Shown here piece after piece: positions 44,572 through 55,959 of a DNA stretch of 64,000 nt (the first letter of the stretch is position 1; the number at the start of each line of letters is the position of its first letter). The notes below the pieces were generated by a model. That model made no database searches and was not told where the DNA came from. It saw only the letters and a program-made list of their open reading frames with translations. The stretch covers positions 1,798,001-1,862,000 of the forward strand of contig BLAL01000239.1 of the NCBI GenBank assembly GCA_015698045.1, given 5' to 3'. The position numbers and the translations under genes are program-made. Source of the DNA: Rhizophagus clarus (taxonomy: Eukaryota > Glomeromycota > Glomeromycetes > Glomerales > Glomeraceae).

Positions 44572-47067
44572 ACCTAACACTGAATAGCCAAATGACATTT
44601 ATCGTGAATTCATGGAAATTGTTATGGAATATCAATTATCTAATTCTTGTGGTGATAGGATAATTAAGTTAATCAATAAAAGTAGACAAGAAGCCGAAAA
44701 AAACTCATTACCAATAAATATTAAGGAAGGTCATAGATTTCTTGATGTTAACAAATTTCCTTATATGAAATTCAAAAAAGTCCTTATCACAAAATTCCAG
44801 GATAAAGATTATTCTTTTTATTATCAACTGATAATTCATGGAATTAAAGTTCTGCTTCTTCAATCTGAAATGAATGAAGAATTTGTTTTTAAATATAAAA
44901 ATCACAATACATTGATTAAGACTTATTGTGAACAATTCGAAAGTAATTGGTGGTATATCACGGAATATAAAATTCCTGTCGATAACAAATTATTATCGAT
45001 AATAATCTATACCGATTCTACAACTTGTGATCATCTGGGCAAAACTTCTAAACATCCTATATATATTTCACTCGGAAATATACCAAATTGGCAGCGAAAT
45101 AAACCTAACGCTAAAGTACTTGTTAGTTATTTACCAAAATTGAAAGCAAAAGATAATACTACAAGGAATTTTGAGTCTTTCTGAAGATTACAGAGACTCA
45201 TTTTTCAGAGATGTCTCCAAATATTATTATCGCCGATAATGAATCAAAATGACATGTATTTAGTTGTTCAAAATAAAATACATCCATTTACACCAAAATT
45301 ATTGGTTATCCTTGCTGATATGGCGGAAGCAGGAGCATTTATCGCAACATATCTTCCATCAACTTCTAAATGACCATGTTATTATTGCTTGATAAATAAC
45401 GAAGATCTTAATAATATGGCATTATCTCATATTGATTTACGAACTCCAAAAAAGATGAAACTAGCTATTAGTGAGAATCAAGCAAGTGAATTTTTGATTC
45501 ATAAGGAGTTTAATTATTTTTGGGATTTTAACGATTTTAATATTTATGAGGTGACTGCTCCAGATCGTATGCATTTACTCGACCTTGGAATAATAAAGTA
45601 TCTCATAGAATTTACTTGTGAATTATTACACCGAAAGGTCAGCAATAGAGCAGTAAAAGATATGGACCACAGATTGTGCGCAATCCCACGATATCCAAGC
45701 TTAATAATATTAAAAAACAGATTGGAAAATATATCTAAATTTACTGCCAATAATTATCGTAATATAATGAAAGTGATTATTTTCGTTATAGATAATTTAT
45801 ACGATGATTATAAAGAAGGTGGAATACCATGTAAGAGACTGTGCAACATTTTTCATAAATATTTGGTAATATATATAAAGTTGTGTCAGGAATCATTTAC
45901 GGATACTGAGTTAACAGAATTAGAGGTAAATATCGATTATTAATTCTAAACCAAATCTTTAATTAGTATTTAATTTTTTTAAAAATTTATTACTACTATT
46001 ACTAGATGTTAATAACTGAATTCTGTCAAGAATTTGTAACGATATTTGCCAAATATTCTCCAAGTCGCTGTAAAATACCTAAACTTCACGTGCTTTGTTA
46101 TCATGTAATTCTGTCAATTTGACTTTATGGTTCGATGAATGGGATGTCAACAGAAATATATGAAACTTTGCATAAGAAGAGCGTTAAAACTCCATATCGA
46201 ATGATAAATAAAAGAAATTATGTTCCACAAATGTTAACTACGGTAATGTTATATGATCTGTTTCGTCATAATCTATTTTAATCGATTAATTTAAATTTGA
46301 TACGATAGGTGCGACGTCAATATTTAGCCTTGAAACAAAAAAAACCTACGATAAGGAGATCTAGTGGATTTCAAAATCTTTTATGAGAATTCAAATTTAC
46401 TGAAATTGAAACAACAGTTTCTAAAATAAAACAAGACACCGATATCCATCATCTGTATAAAGAAGGGTTTGATAACCTTCATGCAGGTTTTGAAGAGTTT
46501 TTGACGGAAAATGAGTTAGAATATGATTATGAATCTGGGCATTTTAAAATATATTCTAGTGTAGCTGTTGAATCAACTGATATTATCTGAACAGCAGGAA
46601 CTTTTTATGGTAATGAATGGTTCAGTGATGTAGTAGTCTCTTCTGAAGAAACTGCGTGGTATGGAAAGATATGATATGCTTAAAATTTTTTATTAAGATT
46701 TTTGTCATGATGACATGTTATTAACTAAATTAAATTTAGACACTTTTATTATTGGAATTTTCTGCAAAAGGTTTAAAAGAGCCAGTAAATCTTGCTTTGT
46801 TACGATGGTATAAAGAAGTACAAGAAGAAGAGATCATATACGACTGTCCAAGATTATGGCTAACTAATCAATATACATGTGTTTACTTAGATTTGGTTGA
46901 TATGTCAGTTCACATTATACCAAGAAATAACTGTGAAAATGAATATTTTGTTAATACGTATATTTTTTAAGGTGTAAAATGAAATTAGATTAATATTCTT
47001 AGTATTCATTTGTATATGAGGGCGTTTTATGATTTATTAATGAAATAATAAATAATGGATTTAACTT

Positions 47068-47405
47068 GATTATTTTTGATAATTATCAAATATCACAAAT
47101 CATCGTTGAGATTATTTTTGATAATTGTCAATATCGCAAATCATCGTTGAGATTATTTTCAATAATTGTCAATATCGCAAATCATCGTTGAGATTATTTT
47201 TGATATTTGTCAATATCGCAAATTATCAGTGCGATTATTTTCGATAACTGTCAACATCGCAAATTATCAGTGCGATTATTTTTGATAACTGTTGACATCG
47301 CAAATTATCAGTGCAATTATTTTTGATAACTGTCAACATCGCAAATTATCAGTGCGATTATTTTTGATAATTGTCAATATCGCAAATTATCAGTACGATT
47401 ATTTT
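47068..47405. repeat. 41-bp tandem array (eight to nine units)
   Basis: Unit starts at 47068, 47110, 47151, 47192, 47233, 47274, 47315, 47356 and 47397. Each contains GATTATTTTTGATAACTGTC and CGCAAATTATCAGTG. TGATAATT and AATTATCA within a unit can pair. No spacers. Confidence 0.92.
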
Positions 47406-47423
47406 AGAAAAGTTAAATATCGT

Positions 47424-47560
47424 TACAGTCAACTCCCTTTATAGTCACCTCCGTTATAGTCACATTACCCTATATAGTCACCTTAGTTGAGTGTCCTAAA
47501 TTTTCATATATAAAAACTATCGTTTATAATCACAAACTATCTATAGTCACTATCACATCT
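47424..47560. mobile_element. Mariner-like terminal remnant
   Basis: ACAGTCAACTCCCTTTATAG and repeated TATAGTCACC motifs resemble the end of a Tc1/mariner element. The partner end is not clear. Related to 25077-25557. Confidence 0.4.
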
Positions 47561-47639
47561 TTTTTTAAAAATTTTATACATATGTGATTATAAAAAGATA
47601 TTTATTAAAATATAATTATTCTATGATTTAATGATCAGA

Positions 47640-48060
47640 TTTCAATGATCTTAGGCTCATTAGAATCGTCTCATCGAGAGAAAGCTAATGATAATAATTT
47701 ACCATCTGTATACAATACTATAGGCTGAACTTATGTCACTTCAAGTGTATATTGTAAAATCCAAATATAATCAAATTGAGTTTCATATTTAATTAGTGCC
47801 TGCACAAGAATTCTTGTTTTAAAATCATGATCAATACCAACAAATAAGCTGAGTGCCATTTCATAATGATTAGTTTTAGTTATATTATCATGAATAATTA
47901 CATCATAAAATTGTCCAAAAGAGACCTGTAAGTTGATTTTCTAAACACAAAATAACCACAAAATCAGGGTCATTATTATGTTGTTTTAAAAGATATAAAA
48001 ATAAAGTAGCTGCATCAGACTTATCATGAATTCGTATACCTTGAAATTCATCAGAAAAAA
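47640..48060 (-). pseudogene. MULE transposase domain, C-terminal half (decayed)
   Basis: Reading right to left: DAATLFLYLLKQHNNDPDFV, LENQLTGLFWT and, after a frame change and a small loss, YDVIIHDNITKTNHYEMALS, LFVGIDHDFKTRILVQALIK and YETQFDYIWILQ. This is the DDE core region of Mutator-like (FAR1-type) transposases. It is the continuation of the FAR1 half at 52190-52833, separated from it by about 4.1 kb of foreign sequence. Stops and a frameshift make it inactive. Confidence 0.7.
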
Positions 48061-48350
48061 TTTTGGTCTGCAGATCTGCGCAATTTTATGGAATCCAATT
48101 CTGCACAGATCTGAGGACATGCCGATACCCAGCACTGAAAAATTTCATGAATTTCTGCACAGATCTGCAAGCACAAAAAAACCTGCGAAATTTTTCAAAA
48201 ATAAATCTGCGAAATTTTTCAAAAACACTAATGCAAATTTACAATTAGGCAGTGTTTTAACTTTAATATTAACTAATATTAATTTATTAATTAAAGATAT
48301 TTACAAATTTAAAAGTACATATATTAAACTATTCTATTTGCTAACTAAAT
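48060..48350. repeat. CAGATCTG-rich end of the segment inserted in the MULE gene
   Basis: CTGCAGATCTGCGCAATTTT and two TCTGCACAGATCTG motifs lie here. Related motifs (CACAGATCTG) lie inverted at 52086-52185. These may be degenerate terminal inverted repeats of the inserted segment. Confidence 0.45.
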
Positions 48351-48505
48351 GGGGTCTTTGCAATAGAAAGGTACGAAACTCAAAAAAAAATAAAAATTTA
48401 ATTAATATTAAATTTACACTTATTTTAGTATAAAAAACATAATTAGCATATAAAATAAATTTAAAATTTTTTTTGAGTTTCGTACCTTTCTATTGCAAAG
48501 ACCCC
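48351..48505. mobile_element. 155-bp palindromic MITE, copy 2 (AAAT target duplication)
   Basis: Same ends and same length as copies 1 and 3, flanked by AAAT at 48347-48350 and 48506-48509. It lies within the segment that separates the MULE halves. Confidence 0.92.
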
Positions 48506-48599
48506 AAATGTACTAATTAAAAAGTCCTCTTTTTTTTTCTTTACTGACGTTCAAATTATGTTGTTGTTAATGGTTTGGACATTGTTCCAGTTGGTTCGA

Positions 48600-51250
48600 T
48601 TCTAACAAACAACTTTTAACTTTTTTGATCCAACAAAACGTGCCAAAATGTGAAAATATTATCGCTTCTAAAGAAAACTGTAGACCTACAATAAAAGAAA
48701 AGTGAAATATTAGCTGACTTTTCGTTTAAATAAAAAAAAATGAAATAATTTTGAAGATAAATACCTTCAAAATCTTCGTCCAGAAGCCGTAAACCTACAA
48801 GAAACAAAATAAATGAAATGTTAGCAAATGTTTTATTAAAAAATTTCAAAAAAATAGTAAAAGGAACTTCGTAGAGCACCTTTGAAGTTTCGTAATGTTC
48901 CAGGAAGCCCCAGATCTATAAAAATAAGCGTTAATAAAATGTCTTGTTAAAAAGGAAATTAAACAAATTTTGAAGTTCTACCTTTGAAATTTCTTCTAGA
49001 AATCCAACCGCGGACCTACAAAAGAAAGAATAAGAAAATAAAGAATGTTAGTAAACATTCATTGAATAAAAAAACCCAAAAATTAAAGGTACCTTCGAGA
49101 GATGTACAGTATTTCGACGTCCAGGATCTAAAAAGAAAGAAAAAATCGAACGTTAGTAACGTTTGTTATAATAGAAGTAAAAAGAAATTTGAAAGTGATG
49201 AATTACCTTTGAATGGAGTCTGGGCTTCATCTGGACCTAAAAAAATAAAAAACATCAAACGTTAGCAATGTTCGTTAAACAAAAAAATTAAATTTTTTTT
49301 TGAAAGTCATACCTTCAAAATAGTCTTCGAAAATGGTTACTAGATCTAAAAAAGAAAAAATGGACGTTAATAAACATTCATTAACATTCGTTAAATAAAA
49401 ACAAAAAAATAAATTGAAGGCCTTACTTTCGAATAGAGTCCAGTCTTTGAAATGGAATGTCTAGATCTAAAAAAATAAAAAAATGAATATTAGTAATGTT
49501 TATTAAAATAAAATAAAAAAAAAGTAAAAATTTTTGAAGATATTATACCTTCAAAATATCATAGTCCGCCTCTAAAGGAGTTCTGGACTTAACAAATAAA
49601 AAAAAATGAACATTAGTAACGTTCGTTTAAAAAAACAAAAAAAAAATAATAATTTTTGAAGATATTATACCTTCGAAATATCATAGTCTGCCCTAAAGGA
49701 GTTCCAGATCTAAAAAAGAAAGAAAACAAACATTAGTTAACGTTCGTTGAAATAATAAAAAAAAAGATATTTTAAAGTTTCTTTATCTTTGAAATATCAC
49801 GGTTCACTTCAAATTAGAGTTCTGGATCTAAAAAATGAAATGAAACATTAGTAATGTTTCGTAAAATAAAAATATAAAAAAAAAAATTTATTTCAAAGTT
49901 TTTTTACCTTCGAAATAACTCAGTCCACTTCTTTCAGACCTAAAAAAGAAAGAAAATGAACATTAATTAACGTTTGTTAAAATAAAAGTAAAAAAAAAAT
50001 TATTTTCTTTTTTCACTCACAGTAGTCTACCTATAAAGGACTTCCAGACCTAAAAAATAAAAAAAAATAAACATTAGTAATGTTTGTTTAAATAAAACAA
50101 AAATAAATAATAATTTTCAAAGATATTTTACCTTCGAAATATCATATAGTCCACCTCTAAAGGAGTTCCAGACCTAAAAAAAGAAAGAAAATGAATGTTA
50201 GTTAACATTCGTTGAAATTAAAGTAAAAAAAATTATTTTTTTTACTTAATGGTCCATCTCGAAATGGAGTTCTAGACCTAAAAAAAGGGATAAAAGTGAA
50301 ACATTACTAACATTTTGCTAAAATACAAAAAAAAAATGATTTTTTTTTACTTAAAGTGGTCCGTCTTAAATGGAATTCTGGACCTAAAAAAAAGAAGAAA
50401 AGCGAAATGTTACTAACATTTTGCTAAAATACAAAAAAAAAAATGAATTTTTTTTTACTCTTAAAGTAGTCTGTCTCGAAATGGAGTTCTGAGACCTAAA
50501 AAAAAGGAAAAAAAGTGAAACGTTACTAATATTTCGCTAAAATACAAAAAAAAATGATTTTTTTTTTACTTAAAGTGGTCTGCCTCGAATGGAGTTCTGG
50601 ACCTAAAAAAAAGAAGAAAAGCGAAATGTTACTAATATTTTGCTAAAATATAAAAAAAATGAATTTTTTTTTACTCTTAAAGTGGTCTGCCTCGAAATAG
50701 AGTTCTGAGACCTAAAAAAAAGGAAAAAAAGTGAAACGTTACTAACATTTCGCTAAAATATAAAAAAAAAATGATTTTTTTTTACTTAAAGTGGTCTGCC
50801 TCGAATGGAGTTCCAGACCTAAAAAAAGAAGAAAAGCAAAATGTTACTAACATTTCGCTAAAATACAAAAAAAAATGAATTTTTTTTTTACTCTTAAAGT
50901 GGTCCGCCTCAAAATAGAGTTCTGGAACCTAAAAAAAAGGAAAAAAAGCAAAACGTTACTAACGTTTTGCTAAAATACAAAAAAAAACTTATTTTTTTTT
51001 TTTTACTTGAAGTGGTCCACCTCGAAATGGAGTTCTGGACCTAAAAAAAGAAAAAGAAATTGAACATTAGTTAACGTTTGTTAAATTAAATCAATAAAAA
51101 AATCTGGAGCTGTACTTCGGCTTTTGGATCCCAAAAAAAATTAAAAATAACAAAAAAAAAGTTCAGAGCTGTACTTTAGCTTCTGGACCTAAAAAAATAT
51201 AAAAATTGAACGTTTATAATGTTCGTTAAATAAATTAATATACTTAAAGA
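48600..51250 (-). repeat. Micro-exon/intron array 2 (about 22-24 units)
   Basis: Read on the minus strand, each unit has an acceptor-like TTTTTTAG, an exon-like piece of about 33-45 bases with GTCCAGAACTCC or GTCTGGAACTCC, and a donor-like GTATAATATC, GTAAAATA or GTAAAAA. An A/T-rich intron-like part follows, with a palindromic ACGTTACTAATGTTC-like box. Units at 50230-51010 alternate in two types (GGACCT and GAGACCT), a higher-order repeat. In those units the branch-like box is inverted (GTTAGTAAC on the minus strand). Coding potential is poor and frames are not kept. Confidence 0.75.
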
Positions 51251-51568
51251 CTTTAACCTTCGAAATGGAAAGTCCAGAGCCATTCTTCAGTGTCAAGGAT
51301 CTCTAACCTTCGAAATGGAGAATCCAGAACTGTTCTTCAGCGTCAAGGATCTCTACCCTTCAAAGTGGAGAGTCCAGGGCTGTTCTTTAACATCCAAGAC
51401 CTCTAACCTTTGAAATAGAGTCTGGAAAGGGCTTTGGGCTTGTCTAAAATTTAGAAAAGAAGCTACAAAAAAAAAATTTTTAAAATAGCTTCGCAAGACA
51501 GATCTTGCCATTTTTGTCTGTAAAACTTCAAAATTCAAAAACTTCCTAATTTCTTGTTCATCCCGCAC
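51250..51568 (-). pseudogene. ORF with 50-bp repeats at the head of array 2
   Basis: Frame 51568-51353 reads MRDEQEIRKFLNFEVLQTKM and further, then runs into 50-bp direct repeats (51255, 51305, 51355, 51405) encoding LEVLDVKEQPWTLHFEG-like units with changes. It may be the first exons of the gene whose repeated micro-exons form array 2. The function is unknown. Confidence 0.35.
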
Positions 51569-51569
51569 T

Positions 51570-52190
51570 TTAAAACCATAAGTAAAAAATTTTTGTTTGA
51601 ATCTGGAACTTGTACCTTTGACATTCCGTCAAACATTGAAAAACTTGTCTTAAAGACTTCAAACCTTATAAAGAAACAGTATTTTTTATTTTTTTTTTTT
51701 AAAAAAAAATTATTCTTAAAGTCCAATTATCTAACAAGCTTCGAAGCTTAAAAAAGAATCCATTAAAAATTTATTTTTTTTTTCTTTGGTATCTTTAAAC
51801 AAATTAATTTTTTTAAGGCGTTAAAAAATTATTTCTTTAAAAGAATTATTTTTTTAAAAGTGTTATAAAATTATTTCTTTAAAGTGATAGAAAAAAATTG
51901 TTTCTTTAAAAAAGTTTAAAAAATTAGTGATGTAAAGTTTATCAAAATAAATATGCAAAGTTTATCAAATTAAAGAAGAAAATTGTGAAAATCTTTAAAG
52001 ATTTTTGTATAAAGTATTTTTAGAAATCTGCAATTTTGGAGATTATCACAAATTTTTCATAAAAAATCTTTGAAAAAATAAAAAAAATAATTTCTGCAGT
52101 ATTGCGTAGATTCTTAACAAAATTGCATTAAAAAAATGTGGCAATCTGCTAAAATCACAGATCACCACAGATCTGAACTGATATAACTTT
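51570..52190. other. AT-rich stretch with inverted CACAGATCTG end, no gene seen
   Basis: Low complexity to about 52080. Then AATCTGCTAAAATCACAGAT and CACAGATCTG mark the right boundary of the segment inserted in the MULE gene. Confidence 0.45.
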
Positions 52191-52833
52191 TCCGATGATT
52201 TGTTAATAGCATTATAAAGATTTTTTTTACAAATATGATATTAAGGAAATTTCTTAAAAAGAAGATCATATTGTTATCCAGTTCCTAATCGACCATTAAG
52301 AGTATAGTGTTCAATTTTATCTAAAATTGATTGTGAAAAACGTAAATACTTTGGTGCTAATTCTATAGTCTTGGTATCACATTGACGATTATGATTATTA
52401 ATAAATTTAGTAAGATGTATTTTTCCTGTTCGTTTAGCAAGATAAAAGCTAATCTTCTATGGACAATCTGTTTTTTCAGAAGTACTATCACGATATGTAT
52501 CAATATTTTCTGTTTTTTTAGTTTATTAACACCAGATTTCCAATATTTAAAATCACGACGCTGAACTATAGACTTATCAACAGGATCTAGATTCTTATAG
52601 ATTTTGTTTGCAACAAAACCATGATGTTTTGCATATGTATCAACTTTACTTTGAACCATATCACAATCTTGAAACAAGTCATCAATATGCAATTCTGATG
52701 AATCAGAATATATATTGTCATCATCATTTACAAGCTCATCATTTTCAGTAACTAATTCTTCCTCCAAGTCTTTATCAACCTCATTAATGTAAGAAATAAG
52801 CGGCTCTGTTAAATAATGTTGAGTTTCATCCAT
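52190..52833 (-). pseudogene. MULE transposase, N-terminal FAR1-type half (frameshifted)
   Basis: Starts MDETQHYLTEPLISYINEVD, acidic to residue about 55, then VDTYAKHHGFVANKIYKNLD and RRDFKYWKSG, which fit the FAR1-type DNA-binding domain. A one-base change in an A-run near 52495-52510 shifts the frame. The other frame carries the expected rest (IHLTKFINNHN, LAPKYLRFSQSILDKIEHYT). An acceptor TTTTAG lies just before the ATG, so a 5' non-coding exon is likely. It ends at about 52190 where the inserted segment starts. Confidence 0.65.
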
Positions 52834-52849
52834 ACCTAAAAAATAATTC

Positions 52850-53780
52850 TACTATTAGCACTCAAAGTATAAATAATAGTATATTTGCTTGAAAATATAA
52901 CTTACTTTAAGGGTAGAATATTGCTTTGTTAAAAGTTGTCTCGTTTACCATAAGAAAAAAAAAGTAAAATCAACCTAATTCCTAATTAATAATCAGGTTA
53001 ATTAGTTACACAATCTATATAAGCCACATGATACTAATAATGTATACAAGCCACATAACACTGGTGAAAAATACCACCAGTTATATATAGTAATTTTCTT
53101 ATATTTTAATTGAAAAATATTTTTTTAATTAATAAACTTTATTTAAAAATATTTTTAATTTAAAAAGTTTTTTGAAAAAATGATTTTAGTTTTATTTTTT
53201 AATTTAAAAATAGAATTAAAACTAATTTTTCAAACCAAAAATATTTTTTGATAAGATTTTTTAACTAAAAATATTTTTAATTAAAAATATGATATATTGG
53301 CAGATTTGTTCACTCATCCAAATATATTAAATTTTGTTATATAAAGTATATATTAGTTAAGAATATGCAATATAATGATTAAAAAAAATGTATATAATTT
53401 TTAAAAAATAAAAAAAAAGCAACTAGCATAATTTTAATTTTGGTCAAAATTAACATAATTTTGGCCAGATTTATTATATTGTTAGATTTATTTAAAACAT
53501 CATACAAATTTAAAGATACCAAAAAATACTAATAGATTATTTAATAAATTAAAACTTCCTATAACATATTTTTGTATCTTTTTTATTTCAATAACATATT
53601 TTTGCTCTCCATTATTTCTATAATATATTTTTATTTCTCATCATTTCTTACAATATATTTTTGTTCATTATTTTCCATATCATTTTTTGCACTTTCATAA
53701 TTAATAATCCTATAATAGATTAATTTTCTATTCTTTAATTACTTTTCAAGTGTTGTTCTAAAATATCCAAAAGTAACATT
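52850..53780. other. AT-rich stretch, no gene seen
   Basis: ACTGGTGAAAAATACCACCAGT at about 53060-53082 forms a short hairpin. Otherwise low-complexity A/T without supported features. Confidence 0.5.
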
Positions 53781-54385
53781 CTTTAAAAAAATCATAAAAA
53801 AACAGTCCTTTTTACCTTGTAAATAATAATTCAAAAGTCAACCTTATAAAAAAAAAAAAATATTAGCAATGTTTCTTACAAAAAATCTCTCTTTTGACCC
53901 TTACCTAAATTTCAAAATCTGATTTGTATTTCGTAATAATCATCCAGCAATCTACAATAAAGAAGAAAAGGCAACATTATTAATACTCCTATAATAAAAA
54001 AACCTCATAAAATACATTCTATTTTGTGAATCCTAAATACAGAAGCTATCCTTAAAGAAAAAAAGAGAAAGATAACATTAGTTACATTTCTGCAATAAAA
54101 AAAATATGACTTTTCCTTTTGTAACCATTTCATCAATTTCAAACTAAAAGCCATTCCTAGAGAAAAAAAAAAAAAGAAAAGAAACATTAGTTATATTTCT
54201 GCAATAAAAAAACACAATTCCTTTTTTGTAACTTACTATTTTGCTGAATTCTACTAAGCCAAGAACTTTTCCTAAAAAAAAAAGAAAAGGAATGTTAGTA
54301 ACATTCTAAAAACAAAAAAAACATTACCTTCTCTTAACTTACATTTCCAGTATTACAAAATTCAAGTTCAGAAGTCGTATTAATG
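53780..54385 (-). repeat. Micro-exon/intron array 3 (about six units)
   Basis: On the minus strand, exons of about 30-45 nt alternate with introns of 71-80 nt. Two clear introns are 54342-54272 (GTAAGTTAAGAG ... GTTACTAACATTCC ... TTTTTTTAG) and 54236-54157 (GTAAGTTAC ... ATAACTAATG ... TCTCTAG). Further left the signals weaken. It lies upstream of the FAR1 exon on the same strand and may include 5' exons of that gene or of an unrelated one. Confidence 0.65.
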
Positions 54386-54391
54386 CCATAT

Positions 54392-54546
54392 GGGGTCTTT
54401 GCAATAGAAAGGTATGAAACTCAAAAAAATTTTTAAATTTACTTTATATACTAATTATATTTTTTATGCTAAAATAAGTGTAAATTTAATATTAATTAAA
54501 TTTTTATTTTTTTTTGAGTTTCGTACCTTTCTATTGCAAAGACCCC
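54392..54546. mobile_element. 155-bp palindromic MITE, copy 3 (ATAT target duplication)
   Basis: Identical length to copies 1 and 2, internal part in the opposite orientation. ATAT on both sides (54388-54391 and 54547-54550). Confidence 0.93.
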
Positions 54547-54549
54547 ATA

Positions 54550-55180
54550 TCTAACAAAAAATAATAAAGTTTTAAAATCAGTTTAAAAAATAAAAAATAA
54601 CAGTTTAAAGAACTGGTTTTCTTTTTTTTTAAAAAAAATAAAACTTAATAGTTCAACAACCATTTTAGTAAAAAAAAAAATTCTTTTTTAAAATTATTTA
54701 TTTATTTTTTTTTTAAATAATCAAAAAAAATAAATAAAATAAAATAAAAATACTTAAAAAAAGTATTTTTTTTTAATTAAAATTTTTTTTTAAAAAAATC
54801 CATTTATTGAATGCTATCAAGAAAAAAATAAAAAAAAAGGTTGTTAAAATTGTTTAATACATATGTGCAGATTTAGTTCATTTAAAATTAATCAATATAA
54901 TTACCTTATTGGTCCTATTACATAATACTATTATGTTTGGAATCCATGTGATTTTGCATTATGTGAATATATTGATCAAAAAAAAAATTTATCTTATTAA
55001 TCATAAAATAAAAATATCTTAATAAAAAAATGCATTCAACCTATTCAACTACTACACAACCTATCTGACCAACCTTAGTATATATTTTAGCATAAAGCCT
55101 GCTTTTAAATATATGAAATTGCGTTATTTTTTTTCTCTGTTTTTTTTTAGTATTTGTTTATTTACAGATTTCTTTTTATA
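54550..55180. other. Low-complexity A/T sequence, no gene seen
   Basis: Mostly A- and T-runs to 54840, then AT-rich sequence without a supported frame. Confidence 0.6.
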
Positions 55181-55183
55181 GTT

Positions 55184-55740
55184 ATGCCTTCACAGAATTC
55201 AACTGGGTTATATTACTCAATTTGCAAAAAATGTTGTGTTAAGAGATTTAAAAATTGCTCAAGATTTCAATGATTTTAGTAACTAAAGCACATGTCTTAC
55301 AATATACCTTTTTCACATATTCAATCAGTTCCAGATTCTGAACTTTTACATTTAAAAAAAAACAAGTATTTTCAATACATTGTAGCAAAGATGCTTTTGT
55401 CAGTATTTTTAAAAATCATATAACATGTTACTCTTCCTGTAGATCATTTTATTTATGTAAGTTTAAGAAATAAAAACTTTTAAAAAAGTTGGAAAAATCT
55501 TAGATGATGAAAATTAAGAAGAACGTAATTATGGAGGAGCGCAATTAAGTTTTGTTTGTTTGCATATGCCTAAGAGTGAAAATAGCAATTATAAACAAAA
55601 TGTACAAAATGCAAAAAAAACTAAAAAAAAATTATTAATTGATAGTGAAATGATTGTTCAATAGAAGGTAATAAGGGGTAAGGATAAAGAGAATCATAAT
55701 GTTGAAGCAGGTTCAGCACAATTCTGTTTTTTTCTAGATC
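55184..55740 (+). pseudogene. Decayed gene of unknown function
   Basis: Short coding-like pieces follow one another on the plus strand: MPSQNSTGLYYSICKKCCVK (a C-x2-C-C cluster), then MSYNIPFSHIQSVPDSELLH and, after stops, RNYGGAQLSFVCLHMPKSEN. They look like remains of one gene. No family was recognised. Confidence 0.35.
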
Positions 55741-55959
55741 AATGTCAAATTTAAAGAAAATTCTTGAATTTATATAAATAGATAAATTTTATATTATGGT
55801 AAAAAGTACAAATTTTTATTTCTATCAGTCAAATAAAAAAAATTATATAGATAAAAATTAGTTTGGCAAAATTTTTTATTGCAAAACAAATAAAATCCAT
55901 TATTGTAATTTAATGTTTAAATAAATATTTACTAAACAAATAAAATCCCACTATTGTAA

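Larger units (their letters stand above)
41567..46970 (+). pseudogene. Plavaka/CACTA-like transposase gene, split by a hAT insertion
   Basis: It starts with a C2H2 finger (MTYKCSYCSCTF...HISNKH), then an acidic Asp/Glu-rich region (41685-42040). After the hAT insertion (42049-44571) the frame resumes with FPYMKFKKVL and a transposase core: LLSIIIYTDSTTCDHLGK (acidic catalytic region), CYYCLINNEDL and VTAPDRMHLLDLGIIKYL. Further exons follow at about 45990-46250, 46310-46680 and 46752-46970, with GTAAAT/GTAATG donors. These blocks fit fungal Plavaka (CMC-like) transposases with an N-terminal zinc finger. Several in-frame stops are TGA codons in place of Arg (for example near 45181 and 45372). 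Inactive both by insertion and by stops. Confidence 0.7.
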
